A stretch of 64,000 bases of DNA from SYFY01 sp041752315 (GTDB taxonomy: Bacteria > Pseudomonadota > Gammaproteobacteria > Pseudomonadales > Azotimanducaceae), in contig JBGSHJ010000059.1 in the NCBI GenBank assembly GCA_041752315.1, forward strand, positions 76,656-140,655, written 5' to 3'. The notes below the pieces were generated by a model. The model searched no databases. It saw only the letters and a list, made by a program, of their open reading frames with translations, and was not told the DNA's origin. Both the position numbers and the translations under genes were made by a program. This document shows, piece by piece, positions 36,203 to 44,213 of the stretch; positions within the stretch are counted from its first letter, which is position 1, and every line of letters begins with the position of its first letter.

Positions 36203-36592
36203 ATGAGTACATCACCCGGTTCCCCGATGGAAGTGGTCAAGGCTTTCATGGCCTCAATGGAAAAGATGGATTACGACACCGCGCTCAAACATGTCAGCAG
36301 CGATTGTGCTTACACCAATGGGGCACTCGGAACCTTGCGCGGACCGGCCGGAGTCCGCGCCATGCTCGAACCGTTTTTTTCCATGATGCTCGAGAACATC
36401 TTCGTGATACTCCGCGAAACCGCTGCAGGTCCCATCGTCTTCCTCGAGCGCCTGGATCGCCATCGGCTGCCCACCGGCTGGATCGAATTGCCAGTCACCG
36501 GCGTTTTTGAAGTGCACAACGGCCAGATCACGATCTGGAATGAATACTTCGACGCCGCGACCATTCAAAAGCAGCTCCCCGCTGCGGGCTGA
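36203..36592 (+). CDS. Limonene-1,2-epoxide hydrolase-like enzyme
   Basis: A 129-residue NTF2-fold protein. All five residues of the limonene epoxide hydrolase active site appear in order: Y37 and N39 (YTN), R83 and D85 (RLD), and D117 (WNEYFD). That is strong evidence for epoxide hydrolysis by the Asp-Arg-Asp mechanism. The substrate may be a terpene or other epoxide. The start at 36203 gives the family length; the frame is open upstream without homology. Confidence 0.85.
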   Translation: MSTSPGSPMEVVKAFMASMEKMDYDTALKHVSSDCAYTNGALGTLRGPAGVRAMLEPFFSMMLENIFVILRETAAGPIVFLERLDRHRLPTGWIELPVTGVFEVHNGQITIWNEYFDAATIQKQLPAAG

Positions 36593-36916
36593 AACGCAAC
36601 GGCTGGATGTGATCTGACAGTTGCCGGTGTTGTCCAGGTGACTGTCGGGTTGCAGGCCAACTGACGGTTCTATGCCACCAGATTCAACCAGATTCCCGGC
36701 CAGATTCCCGGCCAGATTCACTTTTCCCTCCTTCAGCAGTCCATTGCGGCCGGCGAGGGCTCCGTGGGCGTCATTGGTACGCGCCAGAACGGAATTGTTC
36801 AGCATGAAGGCTTGTCTGCCAGCCGGGATCCCGGTCACAAGGGGGACTTATGCACTGGTTGGATCGTCGCGAGTCAGGTGGGCGCCTGAGGAGCCGTCAG
36901 GCAGGAAAACCTGCCC
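36593..36916. other. Gene-free interval with a 12-bp tandem repeat
   Basis: About 324 bases without a supportable gene, lying between convergent units. At 36678-36721 there are four copies of CCAGATTC spaced 10 to 12 bases apart (the two middle units are CCAGATTCCCGG). Nothing else was recognised. Confidence 0.6.
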
Positions 36917-38038
36917 TCAGGTCAGCGAGCGGTAGGCCGATGCCATTTCCTCAAGCATCCGCGACATGCCGAATCGGCTGATGGCGATCGCTCTTGCGGA
37001 CGTGCGTAAGGTCTCCAGATGCGTCCCGTCTTTCAACAAGCGCTCCAACACGTCAGCCAGTGCTCCCGGACTGCCTGCAGTAAACAGATCACCCCCCTTG
37101 TCTTTCACAATGACTTCCCGATTGCCCGAGACATCGCTGACGACTGCAGGAATTCCGCAGGCCATGGATTCAATGACCACGTTGGGTGTGCCCTCATAGT
37201 CCGAGGGCAACACCGTCAGTGTGCAGGCCCGATAGAGACGTTCGATGTCAGACTGGTGCCCGACCATGATGACGTCGTGCTCGAGGTGCAGATCCCGGAT
37301 GAGTGTTTCGATACGGGTGATCAGGCCGGTGTGGGCGTGTCTGCCGCGCTGCATCCGGTCGCCGACCAGCAGTGCCTTGCAGGCAACGCCTCGCTTCCGC
37401 AGAAGCGCCATCGCCTCGATCAACAGCGTGTGGTTCTTGACAGGCTTGAAGCTGGCAAACATGCCGATCAGGGAATCACTGGCTGACACACCGAGCTTTT
37501 GCCGCACGTCTGCGGCGTCACCTGGCGTGAATCGATCCGTATCCACGCCGTTGCGCACGATCCGGTAACGATTCGCGGGCAGACCGAACGTCCTTGCATG
37601 CCATAGCGCTCCTTCCTCCGTATTGGCGATGCACATCGACAGGACTGGCGTGGTGATCCTGTAGAGGGCTGTCTGCCACCAGCGGTAGTCGTGCCGTGTA
37701 CTGCGTTCGGAGCCAACCACGCGTACACCGCCAACCATGCCACCCGCCAGGCGACTGACAATCTCAGCATCCAGCAGAAAACCGTGCGCAACGTCGATTT
37801 GAAGGTCTCGCAGCAGACGGGCCAGTCGCAAGGGTGATCGACCTACCACGTGCAGTCGGGCCTTGTCTTGGAGCTGTTCAGCGAGTGGTGTGTGGTCAGA
37901 CAGTGTGGCCAGATGCGTTTCGATGCCATGTTCATGCAGCCCATTGGCCAGTGCCACCACCTGGCGTTCGGCACCACCGAAGCCCAGATCGCTGATCACC
38001 AGCATGACACGCAGAAGAGGTGGGGAGTTGGGTTGCAC
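36917..38038 (-). CDS. Glycosyltransferase family 4
   Basis: A 373-residue GT-B retaining glycosyltransferase. The N-terminal nucleotide-fold start is LRVMLVISDLGFGGAERQV. The donor-binding motif is EGTPNVVIESMACGIPAVVSD, with the conserved Glu pair. It is probably involved in building a surface polysaccharide or lipopolysaccharide at the inner membrane. It stands alone and is divergent from the DUF35 gene. Confidence 0.88.
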   Translation of the reverse strand: MQPNSPPLLRVMLVISDLGFGGAERQVVALANGLHEHGIETHLATLSDHTPLAEQLQDKARLHVVGRSPLRLARLLRDLQIDVAHGFLLDAEIVSRLAGGMVGGVRVVGSERSTRHDYRWWQTALYRITTPVLSMCIANTEEGALWHARTFGLPANRYRIVRNGVDTDRFTPGDAADVRQKLGVSASDSLIGMFASFKPVKNHTLLIEAMALLRKRGVACKALLVGDRMQRGRHAHTGLITRIETLIRDLHLEHDVIMVGHQSDIERLYRACTLTVLPSDYEGTPNVVIESMACGIPAVVSDVSGNREVIVKDKGGDLFTAGSPGALADVLERLLKDGTHLETLRTSARAIAISRFGMSRMLEEMASAYRSLT

Positions 38039-38091
38039 GCAGGTTGCCGGTGTTGGGATACTGCATTTTTACAGCGATGAGTGGGAAGTAT

Positions 38092-38526
38092 ATGGCAGAG
38101 CGACCGCTACCGCGGCCTACCCCGGAGACGGAACACTTCTGGGCAGGCACCAGGTCCGGAGAACTGCGACTGCAGCGATGCAACGATTGCCAGATGAGCT
38201 ATTTCCCACCGCGACCGTTCTGCCCCGAATGCAGCAGTCGGAACGTGGCTGTCTATCGTGCCAGTGGGCACGGGACGCTGGAAAGTTATGTCATCAATCA
38301 TCGTCCACACCCCGCCTGGACCGAGCCTTATGCGATCGCGCTGGTCAAACTCGCCGAGGGGCCGTGCATGATGAGCAATATCGTGGACTGCCCGCAGACA
38401 CCTGAGGCGCTTGAACTGGACATGCCTCTGGAGGTGGTGTTTCAGAAACAGACCGATGACATCACCTTGCCACTCTTTCGACCACTCCTTCGCCCGCTCG
38501 GAGTTGTTCCTGGAGCCGCGCGATGA
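38092..38526 (+). CDS. DUF35 zinc-ribbon/OB-fold protein (thiolase partner)
   Basis: About 144 residues. Zinc-ribbon cysteines are C30/C33 (CNDC) and C44/C47 (CPEC), and an OB-fold region follows (about 55-130). ATG 38092 has GGGAAG 4 bases upstream; ATG 38077 is the alternative. The stop overlaps the next gene's ATG by 4 bases. DUF35 proteins pair with SCP2-type thiolases and shape their acyl-CoA channel. Confidence 0.85.
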   Translation: MAERPLPRPTPETEHFWAGTRSGELRLQRCNDCQMSYFPPRPFCPECSSRNVAVYRASGHGTLESYVINHRPHPAWTEPYAIALVKLAEGPCMMSNIVDCPQTPEALELDMPLEVVFQKQTDDITLPLFRPLLRPLGVVPGAAR

Positions 38527-39677
38527 CTGGCGTTGCCATCGTCGGCGCCGCCGAGACCACGGAACTCGGCGTCATCCCCAACCTCAGTGAACTCCAGTTG
38601 CATGCCGACGCGGCGTTGAATGCCTTTGCTGATACCGGCCTCAATGCCAGGGATATCGATGGCTTTGCGACGGCTGGTTTTCGCCCGACCGAAGTCGCCC
38701 AGTACCTGGGTCTTCGACCACGATGGGTGGATGGCACGTCAGTGGGTGGCTGTTCGTTCATGGTGCACGTGCGCCATGCTGTTGCGGCAATCCAGGCAGG
38801 CCATTGCAGCACGGTACTCATCACGCACGGGGAAAGTGGTCGTTCACGAGTCGGCAAATCAGGATTTGCACCGGCACCCGCTTCGTTTGGCGGTCAGTTT
38901 GAAGCGCCCTTTGGCGTGACAGGACCACCAACCATGTTCACCATTCCAGTGCTCCGCTACATGAAGGACTTCGGACTCACCCATGAACAACTGGCCATGG
39001 TGGCTGTTGTGCAACGGCAATGGGCCAGCCGCAATCCCAGAGCCACGATGCGTGAACTCATCACGGTAGAAGACGTTTTCAAGTCACGCATGATTGCCTA
39101 TCCGTTTCATCTGCTGGAGTGTTGTCTGGTGACGGATGGTGGTGGCGCATTGATCCTGACGTCCTCCGATCGTGCCAAGGATTTTCCCAAGCCCCCGGTG
39201 CACATCTGGGGCACCGGAGAGAGTTCGGAAACGCCGATCATCAGCCAGATGGAAGACCTGACCAGTTCGCGAGCCTTTCGCGAAGCGGGCCGCGACGCGA
39301 TGCGTGAAGCCGGAATTGCCCATGCGGATGTTGATCATCTGATGATCTACGACGCCTTTGCGCACCTGCCGATCTATGGACTGGAGGACCTGGGTTTCTG
39401 CCGACGTGGCGAGGCCGGGGCGTTCATCGCCGAAGGCAATACCGGACCGGGTGGACAACTTCCCACCAACACCAATGGCGGTGGTTTGTCGTACATGCAC
39501 TCGGGGATGTATGGCATGTACGCCCTGCAGGAGAGTGTTCGGCAGGTTCGAGGAGAGGCCGCAGCACAGATTCCTGGAGTTGAAGTCGCCCTGTGCCTCG
39601 GTGTTGGCGGGATGTTTGGCGCCAGTGGATGTGTGGTCATGGGCAGGGATGCAAAACGCGCGGCGCCAGATCGTTGA
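38523..39677 (+). CDS. SCP2-type thiolase-like acyl-CoA enzyme
   Basis: A 384-residue thiolase-fold protein. GGCSFMVHVRHAV holds the likely nucleophilic Cys, NGGGLSYMHSG a catalytic His, and CLGVGGMFGASGC the C-terminal loop. The sequence departs from classical thiolases, as usual in the lipid-transfer-like group that works with DUF35. It probably cleaves or condenses a steroid or branched side-chain CoA ester; some members are aldolases instead. It is co-translated with DUF35. Confidence 0.85.
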   Translation: MTGVAIVGAAETTELGVIPNLSELQLHADAALNAFADTGLNARDIDGFATAGFRPTEVAQYLGLRPRWVDGTSVGGCSFMVHVRHAVAAIQAGHCSTVLITHGESGRSRVGKSGFAPAPASFGGQFEAPFGVTGPPTMFTIPVLRYMKDFGLTHEQLAMVAVVQRQWASRNPRATMRELITVEDVFKSRMIAYPFHLLECCLVTDGGGALILTSSDRAKDFPKPPVHIWGTGESSETPIISQMEDLTSSRAFREAGRDAMREAGIAHADVDHLMIYDAFAHLPIYGLEDLGFCRRGEAGAFIAEGNTGPGGQLPTNTNGGGLSYMHSGMYGMYALQESVRQVRGEAAAQIPGVEVALCLGVGGMFGASGCVVMGRDAKRAAPDR

Positions 39678-39690
39678 TCAGCGCCGCCCC

Positions 39691-39718
39691 ATTCCCGGGG
39701 TATGACCCGGGCGGGAAT
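39691..39718. terminator. Hairpin between convergent thiolase and PQQ dehydrogenase genes
   Basis: ATTCCCG pairs with CGGGAAT around an inner complementary GGGT...ACCC. It lies just past both stops. No strong T-run, so function is inferred from position. Confidence 0.45.
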
Positions 39719-40894
39719 CTACTCCGTGGCCGGTTCAACCGGGTCGGCTTCAAGTTCACCAGCAGGTGAAGGCGCTTGCTCTGGTGCTGGCAGTGGGGTG
39801 TCCGACACGGCGCGCATGATCCGGCCGTTGGTTCCTTCGACCGTGAAATAGAGTGCGCCGTCCGGACCTGAGCGAACGTCGCGTACCCGTTCACCCACCT
39901 CGCCGAACAGTTTCTGCTCTTCGAGTTTTCCCTCTGCTGTCCTATGCAATCGGCGGACCTCCCGGTTCACCAGCGCGCCGGTGAAAAAGTCTCCCTGCCA
40001 CTCCGGAAAGCGATCACCTTCGTAGATTGCAAGTCCAGACGGTGCGATTGAGGGGCGCCAGTAGTGAGCCGGCTGTTCCATGCCTTCCCACTCCGTGAAG
40101 GGGGTGACGTAAGCGTTGGTGTAATCGAGGCAGTAGCAGATCGCGGGCCAGCCGTAGTTGTTGCCACGTTCGATCCGGTTCAGTTCGTCACCACCCTGTG
40201 GACCGTGTTCATTCAGCCAGACAGCGCCATCTCTGGTCACCGTCAGTCCCTGTGGATTGCGATGACCGTACGTCCAGACGTAGGGCGATTCAGGGAATGG
40301 ATTGTCGACCGCAGGCTTGCCGTCTTCAGTCATGCGCAGGGTCTTGCCGAGTTGACTCGTGATGGACTGAGCTTCATGCCGATACGAAAAACCATCTCCG
40401 GTCGTCAGCAACATGGTGCCATCCAGCAGGAAGGCGAGGCGGCCACCATAGTGTACGGGGGTGTCCTTGCGCCGTTCCACGCGGAAGACCACCTCCAGAT
40501 CTTTCAGTTCGCCCGTCAGCCCTCCGGGTGAAGGGGAGCGCAACAGGGTCGCCCGAGCGACAGCGGTGCCGTTGTCCTGGGGGCTGCCTTCGGCGTAGGT
40601 CAGATAGATGCGCTGGTTGGTCTCAAAGTCCGGGTGGAGGACAACGTCGAACAAGCCACCCTGACTCTTGAAATACACGGCAGGTACGCCTGCGACGGGT
40701 TCGCCGACCTGTCCATCCGGGCCGACGATGCGCAGACGCCCCGGATGCTCCGTGACCAGGAAACTGCCGTCCGGTAAAAACGCAAGGCCCCAGGGAATTT
40801 CAAGATTCTGTGCGACCGTCTCGAGGCGGAATCCAGCCTGCGCGTTGAGAACCAGCAGGCAGGCGGAGACGAACAGGGACAATCGGGTTAGCAT
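39719..40894 (-). CDS. Soluble PQQ-dependent aldose sugar dehydrogenase-like protein, exported
   Basis: A 391-residue six-bladed propeller protein of the Asd/YliI type. A signal peptide ends near residue 21 (ACLLVLNAQAGF). Family segments LEIPWGLAFLPDGS, VHYGGRLAF, YGHRNPQGL (active-site His/Arg), NEHGPQGGDELN and SGLAIYEG are present. It oxidises aldoses in the periplasm with PQQ. An acidic, Pro-rich tail (about 25 residues) is an extension. The start has CCGGAG 8 bases upstream. Confidence 0.88.
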   Translation of the reverse strand: MLTRLSLFVSACLLVLNAQAGFRLETVAQNLEIPWGLAFLPDGSFLVTEHPGRLRIVGPDGQVGEPVAGVPAVYFKSQGGLFDVVLHPDFETNQRIYLTYAEGSPQDNGTAVARATLLRSPSPGGLTGELKDLEVVFRVERRKDTPVHYGGRLAFLLDGTMLLTTGDGFSYRHEAQSITSQLGKTLRMTEDGKPAVDNPFPESPYVWTYGHRNPQGLTVTRDGAVWLNEHGPQGGDELNRIERGNNYGWPAICYCLDYTNAYVTPFTEWEGMEQPAHYWRPSIAPSGLAIYEGDRFPEWQGDFFTGALVNREVRRLHRTAEGKLEEQKLFGEVGERVRDVRSGPDGALYFTVEGTNGRIMRAVSDTPLPAPEQAPSPAGELEADPVEPATE

Positions 40895-40928
40895 GCAAAA
40901 ACTCCGGCAGATTCGGGAAGAAGCATAC

Positions 40929-41363
40929 ATGGGAAAGCGTGTGTTGGCCTTTGTCGCGGCCTGGCTGGTCACCTACATCCTGGCCATCACGGCAGCGTCG
41001 CAAGGCGTTCTCGGGTGGCTCGAGAGCCTGGGTCGCGACATCTCCATGGGTGAACGGCTCAGCTACATCGGCCATGATCTGACCAGCATGGTCATCCCTT
41101 ACGGCGCCATCATCCTGTTCGCCATGGCTATCGCCTTTGGTGTTGTTGCGCTGGTCGTTCGCACTGCACCCAATCTCCGGCTGTTGGGTTATGTCCTGGG
41201 AGGATTTGTCGCCGTGCTGGCCATTCACCTCACCTTGCGGCTGGTCTTCGAGATGAACCCCGTATGGGCAACAGGGTCCACCTTCGGACTGATGATGCAG
41301 GGTATGGCAGGACTAGCTGGCGGTTATGTCTTTGCGCGGATCAACACCGTCGCCAGAGCATGA
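40929..41363 (+). CDS. Small multi-pass membrane protein of unknown function
   Basis: 144 residues with about four hydrophobic segments (VLAFVAAWLVTYILAI, VIPYGAIILFAMAIAFGVVALVV, LLGYVLGGFVAVLAIHLTL and LMMQGMAGLAGGYVFA). GGGAAGAAG precedes the ATG. Only 34 bases separate it from the start of the divergent PQQ dehydrogenase gene. Its stop overlaps the next gene's start. I do not recognise the family. Confidence 0.7.
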   Translation: MGKRVLAFVAAWLVTYILAITAASQGVLGWLESLGRDISMGERLSYIGHDLTSMVIPYGAIILFAMAIAFGVVALVVRTAPNLRLLGYVLGGFVAVLAIHLTLRLVFEMNPVWATGSTFGLMMQGMAGLAGGYVFARINTVARA

Positions 41364-41680
41364 GACCCGGGATCGCGTTGTTGTTCGGCCTGTTGACGTG
41401 GAGTGCTGTGGTCCTCGCCCATCCACTAGCGCCTGAGTCGACCTGTACCGAACCGTCGCGTCCATCCCGCTCGGATGTGGAACGGTGGAACGCGTTTGTT
41501 GATGGGGTTGATGTCTACCGTGACTGCATCGCGAAGTTTGCCGCAGATGAATACTCGGCCGCCGAAGCCCATCGATTTTCCGCCGAACGGGCGACGGAGC
41601 GCTGGAACACGTTTGTTCGTGACAATCTCAACGTGCCTGCCGACTTCCCGCACTGGTCCGACAATTCATCGGCTCCTTGA
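41360..41680 (+). CDS. Small exported protein of unknown function
   Basis: 106 residues with a Sec signal peptide (LLFGLLTWSAVVLAHP). The mature part has a cysteine pair (C near 25, C near 55) and a pattern RSDVERWNAFVDGVDVYRDCI then RATERWNTFVRDNLN, two related helices each with (E)RWN-x-F-V. It overlaps the preceding membrane protein gene by 4 bases, so the two are probably functional partners. The role is unknown. Confidence 0.65.
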   Translation: MRPGIALLFGLLTWSAVVLAHPLAPESTCTEPSRPSRSDVERWNAFVDGVDVYRDCIAKFAADEYSAAEAHRFSAERATERWNTFVRDNLNVPADFPHWSDNSSAP

Positions 41681-41790
41681 TCGGATCTGGAGATCAAAGG
41701 AGCGGATCAGGATCGCGAGCATCGTCCCGAACGCATTCCCCCCCTGGTTCAATCCGTTAAACTGCCGGATTGCCAACCTGGAGCCCTGAC

Positions 41791-42684
41791 GTGACCGGTG
41801 TCGAACTATCTGGCGTACTCGATTTTGAGCTTGCCCTCAAGAGCAGCGTCAATCGATGGGAATGTGATGAAAACGATCATCTGAATGTGCGTTTTTATTC
41901 ACGCATGGTGGGAGAGTCTCTGATCAATGTGTTGTCGGAGTGGGAGATTCCAGACCGCTGGCGTATTCGTATCCAGCACATGCGATACCTGGCCGAAGCA
42001 CGGATGGCCACGCCGATATCCGGCTACGTTGCCCGGGTCAGTTCAACGGCAGATTCAATCGACATACTGACGGAGCTTCGGCACTCGTTTACCGGCGTTG
42101 TCCTTGCGGCGTTCCTTACGCGGGTCGAATGTGCACAGCACGGTCTCGGGACGATGGAGCCACTGCCCCTGCCGGTGCACGCAGGACCGCGAGGACTGAC
42201 GATGGACGACACCCCGTACAGTCGCCTGACACTGACCGAAGCCCGGGCACACGGTTTCCAGGTCATCGCGAAGGGGGTCATTGCACATCAGGAATGTGAT
42301 GCGCAGGGAGAATTGCCACCGCACGGGATCATGGGCAGGGTATCGGATGGCATGCCCAATCTCTGGGCCATTCTGCAGAGCGCAGAAGAACAGTCGGCTC
42401 GGGCCGGCGGTTTTCAAGGTGGAGCAGTGCTCGAGTATCGCAAGCACTTTCACGCGACTCCCAAGGCCGGCGATCGTTATGAACTGGTGTCGGGTATCCG
42501 CGAAGTGACCATGAAACTGCAGTACTTCGCCCATCTTCTGTATGACGTCCGAACAGGTCGGTGCATCATGAGTGCCGAAGCGGTTGGTGTCGTGCTGGAT
42601 CTCGTGGCGCGACGCAGTGTCACCATTTCCCCCGAGCGTCGGGCCCGCATGCTCGCCATCCGGCTTGCTCCACTGGCGGGTTGA
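41791..42684 (+). CDS. Double hot-dog thioesterase-like protein
   Basis: About 297 residues with two hot-dog-like halves. The first has RWECDENDHLNVRFYSRMV, matching the acyl-CoA thioesterase pattern 'WxDxDxxGHxN', and the second has MGRVSDGMPNL and FQGGAVLEYRKHF. The GTG at 41791 follows TGGAG with proper spacing; TTG at 41770 is less likely. It may hydrolyse acyl-CoA or be a dehydratase-like fold. The substrate is unknown. Confidence 0.75.
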   Translation: MTGVELSGVLDFELALKSSVNRWECDENDHLNVRFYSRMVGESLINVLSEWEIPDRWRIRIQHMRYLAEARMATPISGYVARVSSTADSIDILTELRHSFTGVVLAAFLTRVECAQHGLGTMEPLPLPVHAGPRGLTMDDTPYSRLTLTEARAHGFQVIAKGVIAHQECDAQGELPPHGIMGRVSDGMPNLWAILQSAEEQSARAGGFQGGAVLEYRKHFHATPKAGDRYELVSGIREVTMKLQYFAHLLYDVRTGRCIMSAEAVGVVLDLVARRSVTISPERRARMLAIRLAPLAG

Positions 42685-42724
42685 AGCCGACCGTTCACAC
42701 AACGGCTGCTCGAAGAGGCAAACG

Positions 42725-43315
42725 ATGAAAAACATCTTTCTGACGCTGTTTGGTTTGTTGTTCAGCGGATCGGTCGCTGGTGAGCAGGCCTGGACGCTGC
42801 TGGGTGCGGATACGGACGCAGGTCTGGGTCAGGCCGAGCGGCGGCAGATCGCTGAAGATCTGGGCAACAGGCTCGAAGTGCTTCGTTCGAAAATACCGGC
42901 GCAGTCACCCGGCGACAAGGCTTCCGTCGAGAAGCGTCTGGCCAGCCTGGGTGATATGGCGCTGGCCAGTGAGCGGCGCGGCCGCTTTTTCCTGTCGCTG
43001 GACTACCAGCATTGGCAACTATCACAGTTGCTCGACGGGGCCAGCGACCAGCTGCGCTGCATCCGTGAAACCGGAGTTGAATCGGTTGAGCTCACGTGCT
43101 GGGCACGCCTGGCACAAATCTATCTGGCGGAAGAACGTCTTGGCATCGGCCTGGCGACACTGCGCGCTGCCCGATTGCTGCCCAGAGACGACAAGATGCC
43201 TACCAGCGCCCAGGACCCTTCAGTCTGGTACACGGAATTCGGTCGTGGCATCTTGCGCCGGATCATCACACCGTGGCTGGTGGCGCAGAGCACGGATACA
43301 GGAGCAGGTGGATGA
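42725..43315 (+). CDS. Exported protein of unknown function
   Basis: 196 residues. The signal peptide is IFLTLFGLLFSGSVAGEQ. The rest is mostly helical and has two cysteines (CIRETGVESVELTCW). AGAGG precedes the ATG. It is translationally coupled by a 4-base overlap to a TPR protein that is also exported, so both probably act in the same periplasmic complex. I do not recognise a family. Confidence 0.7.
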   Translation: MKNIFLTLFGLLFSGSVAGEQAWTLLGADTDAGLGQAERRQIAEDLGNRLEVLRSKIPAQSPGDKASVEKRLASLGDMALASERRGRFFLSLDYQHWQLSQLLDGASDQLRCIRETGVESVELTCWARLAQIYLAEERLGIGLATLRAARLLPRDDKMPTSAQDPSVWYTEFGRGILRRIITPWLVAQSTDTGAGG

Positions 43316-43908
43316 AACTCGTGGTCTTGGTTCTTTCTATTCTTCTGGGTCTTTCTCAAGTTCAGGCAGCAACCAGTGTCATTCTGAACACATCACCTGC
43401 CTTCGACTGTTACCAGGAAGTGGTCCGTCATGGCAGCGTTCCGGATTTTGACGCTTGCGATACGGCCATTGAGCTGCAGGCACTTGATCGACTGGAACTG
43501 GCAGCGACCTACGCCAATCGCGGCATCCTCCATTCCCGCAGAGGCAAGCTGCGTGCGGCCCTGTCGGACCACAACCGGGCGGTCGAGCTGGCGCCTGAAC
43601 TGTCCTCAACCTACATCAACAGGGCCAATACTCACGTCAAGGCTCGGCGTTTTGTCGAAGCGATGAAAGACCTGGATAGGGCAGTCGCCATTGCCGATGA
43701 TCGTATCGCCACCGCGCACTACAATCGGGCGCTGTTGTTCCAGCGGATTGGTGACCTGGCTTCAGCGCGCAAGGATGCGGAACTAGCTGCCACGCTGTCT
43801 CCGACCGAGGTCGAATACCAGGACTTTGTACGTACCCTGCACATCGTTGAAATGCCGCAGGGAAAGGAAATTGCACCGGAAATCGAACAGCAGGGGAAGG
43901 GTGATTAG
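43312..43908 (+). CDS. Exported TPR-repeat protein
   Basis: 198 residues with a signal peptide (VLVLSILLGLSQVQAA). About three tetratricopeptide repeats follow, residues 60-165 (LAATYANRGILHSRRGKLRAA, ELSSTYINRANTHVKARRFVEA, IATAHYNRALLFQRIGDLASA). A cysteine pair (C near 33 and 48) lies before the repeats. It is a scaffold type, and its partner is probably the gene it overlaps. Confidence 0.78.
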   Translation: MKLVVLVLSILLGLSQVQAATSVILNTSPAFDCYQEVVRHGSVPDFDACDTAIELQALDRLELAATYANRGILHSRRGKLRAALSDHNRAVELAPELSSTYINRANTHVKARRFVEAMKDLDRAVAIADDRIATAHYNRALLFQRIGDLASARKDAELAATLSPTEVEYQDFVRTLHIVEMPQGKEIAPEIEQQGKGD

Positions 43909-44213
43909 GTCGCCCGGACCACAACGGCATGGCGGCCCAGTTGTCAGAAGCGAAGTGCCCGGATGGTGGAGTCTGAATTGCAGGCAAAAAAAACCGCCTT
44001 GTTCAGGCGGTTCGAATTCCCATTTTTTTGCTTTTTTTCTGGGAGTGACCGTGATTGTTCCCCGTTGCACGATACGGCTGGCAACGCAGACAATCGATGG
44101 TTCGATGCGTCCACTGGTTCAATCGAGATGGCAGCAGAGTACATGAGGACAATTCTGGAAGCAACGTTTTGTTCGCTTCAAATCAAAGGGTTAGCACAGG
44201 TATCTTGAAAGCA
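43909..44213. other. Gene-free interval holding a leftward terminator-like hairpin
   Basis: About 305 bases. No gene is supported. It contains the hairpin listed at 43986-44012 and several homopolymer runs (T7 near 44022-44040). Confidence 0.5.
43986..44012 (-). terminator. Intrinsic terminator on the reverse strand
   Basis: AACCGCC and GGCGGTT (43992-43998, 44006-44012) pair around a 7-base loop. The run of eight A on the forward strand at 43986-43993 gives a T-run when read leftwards. All neighbouring genes are on the forward strand, so its purpose is unclear. Confidence 0.5.

Noticed and set aside
36254..36838. Leftward 194-codon frame behind the epoxide-hydrolase-like gene
   Set aside because: It overlaps a gene with a complete catalytic set and contains the tandem repeat.
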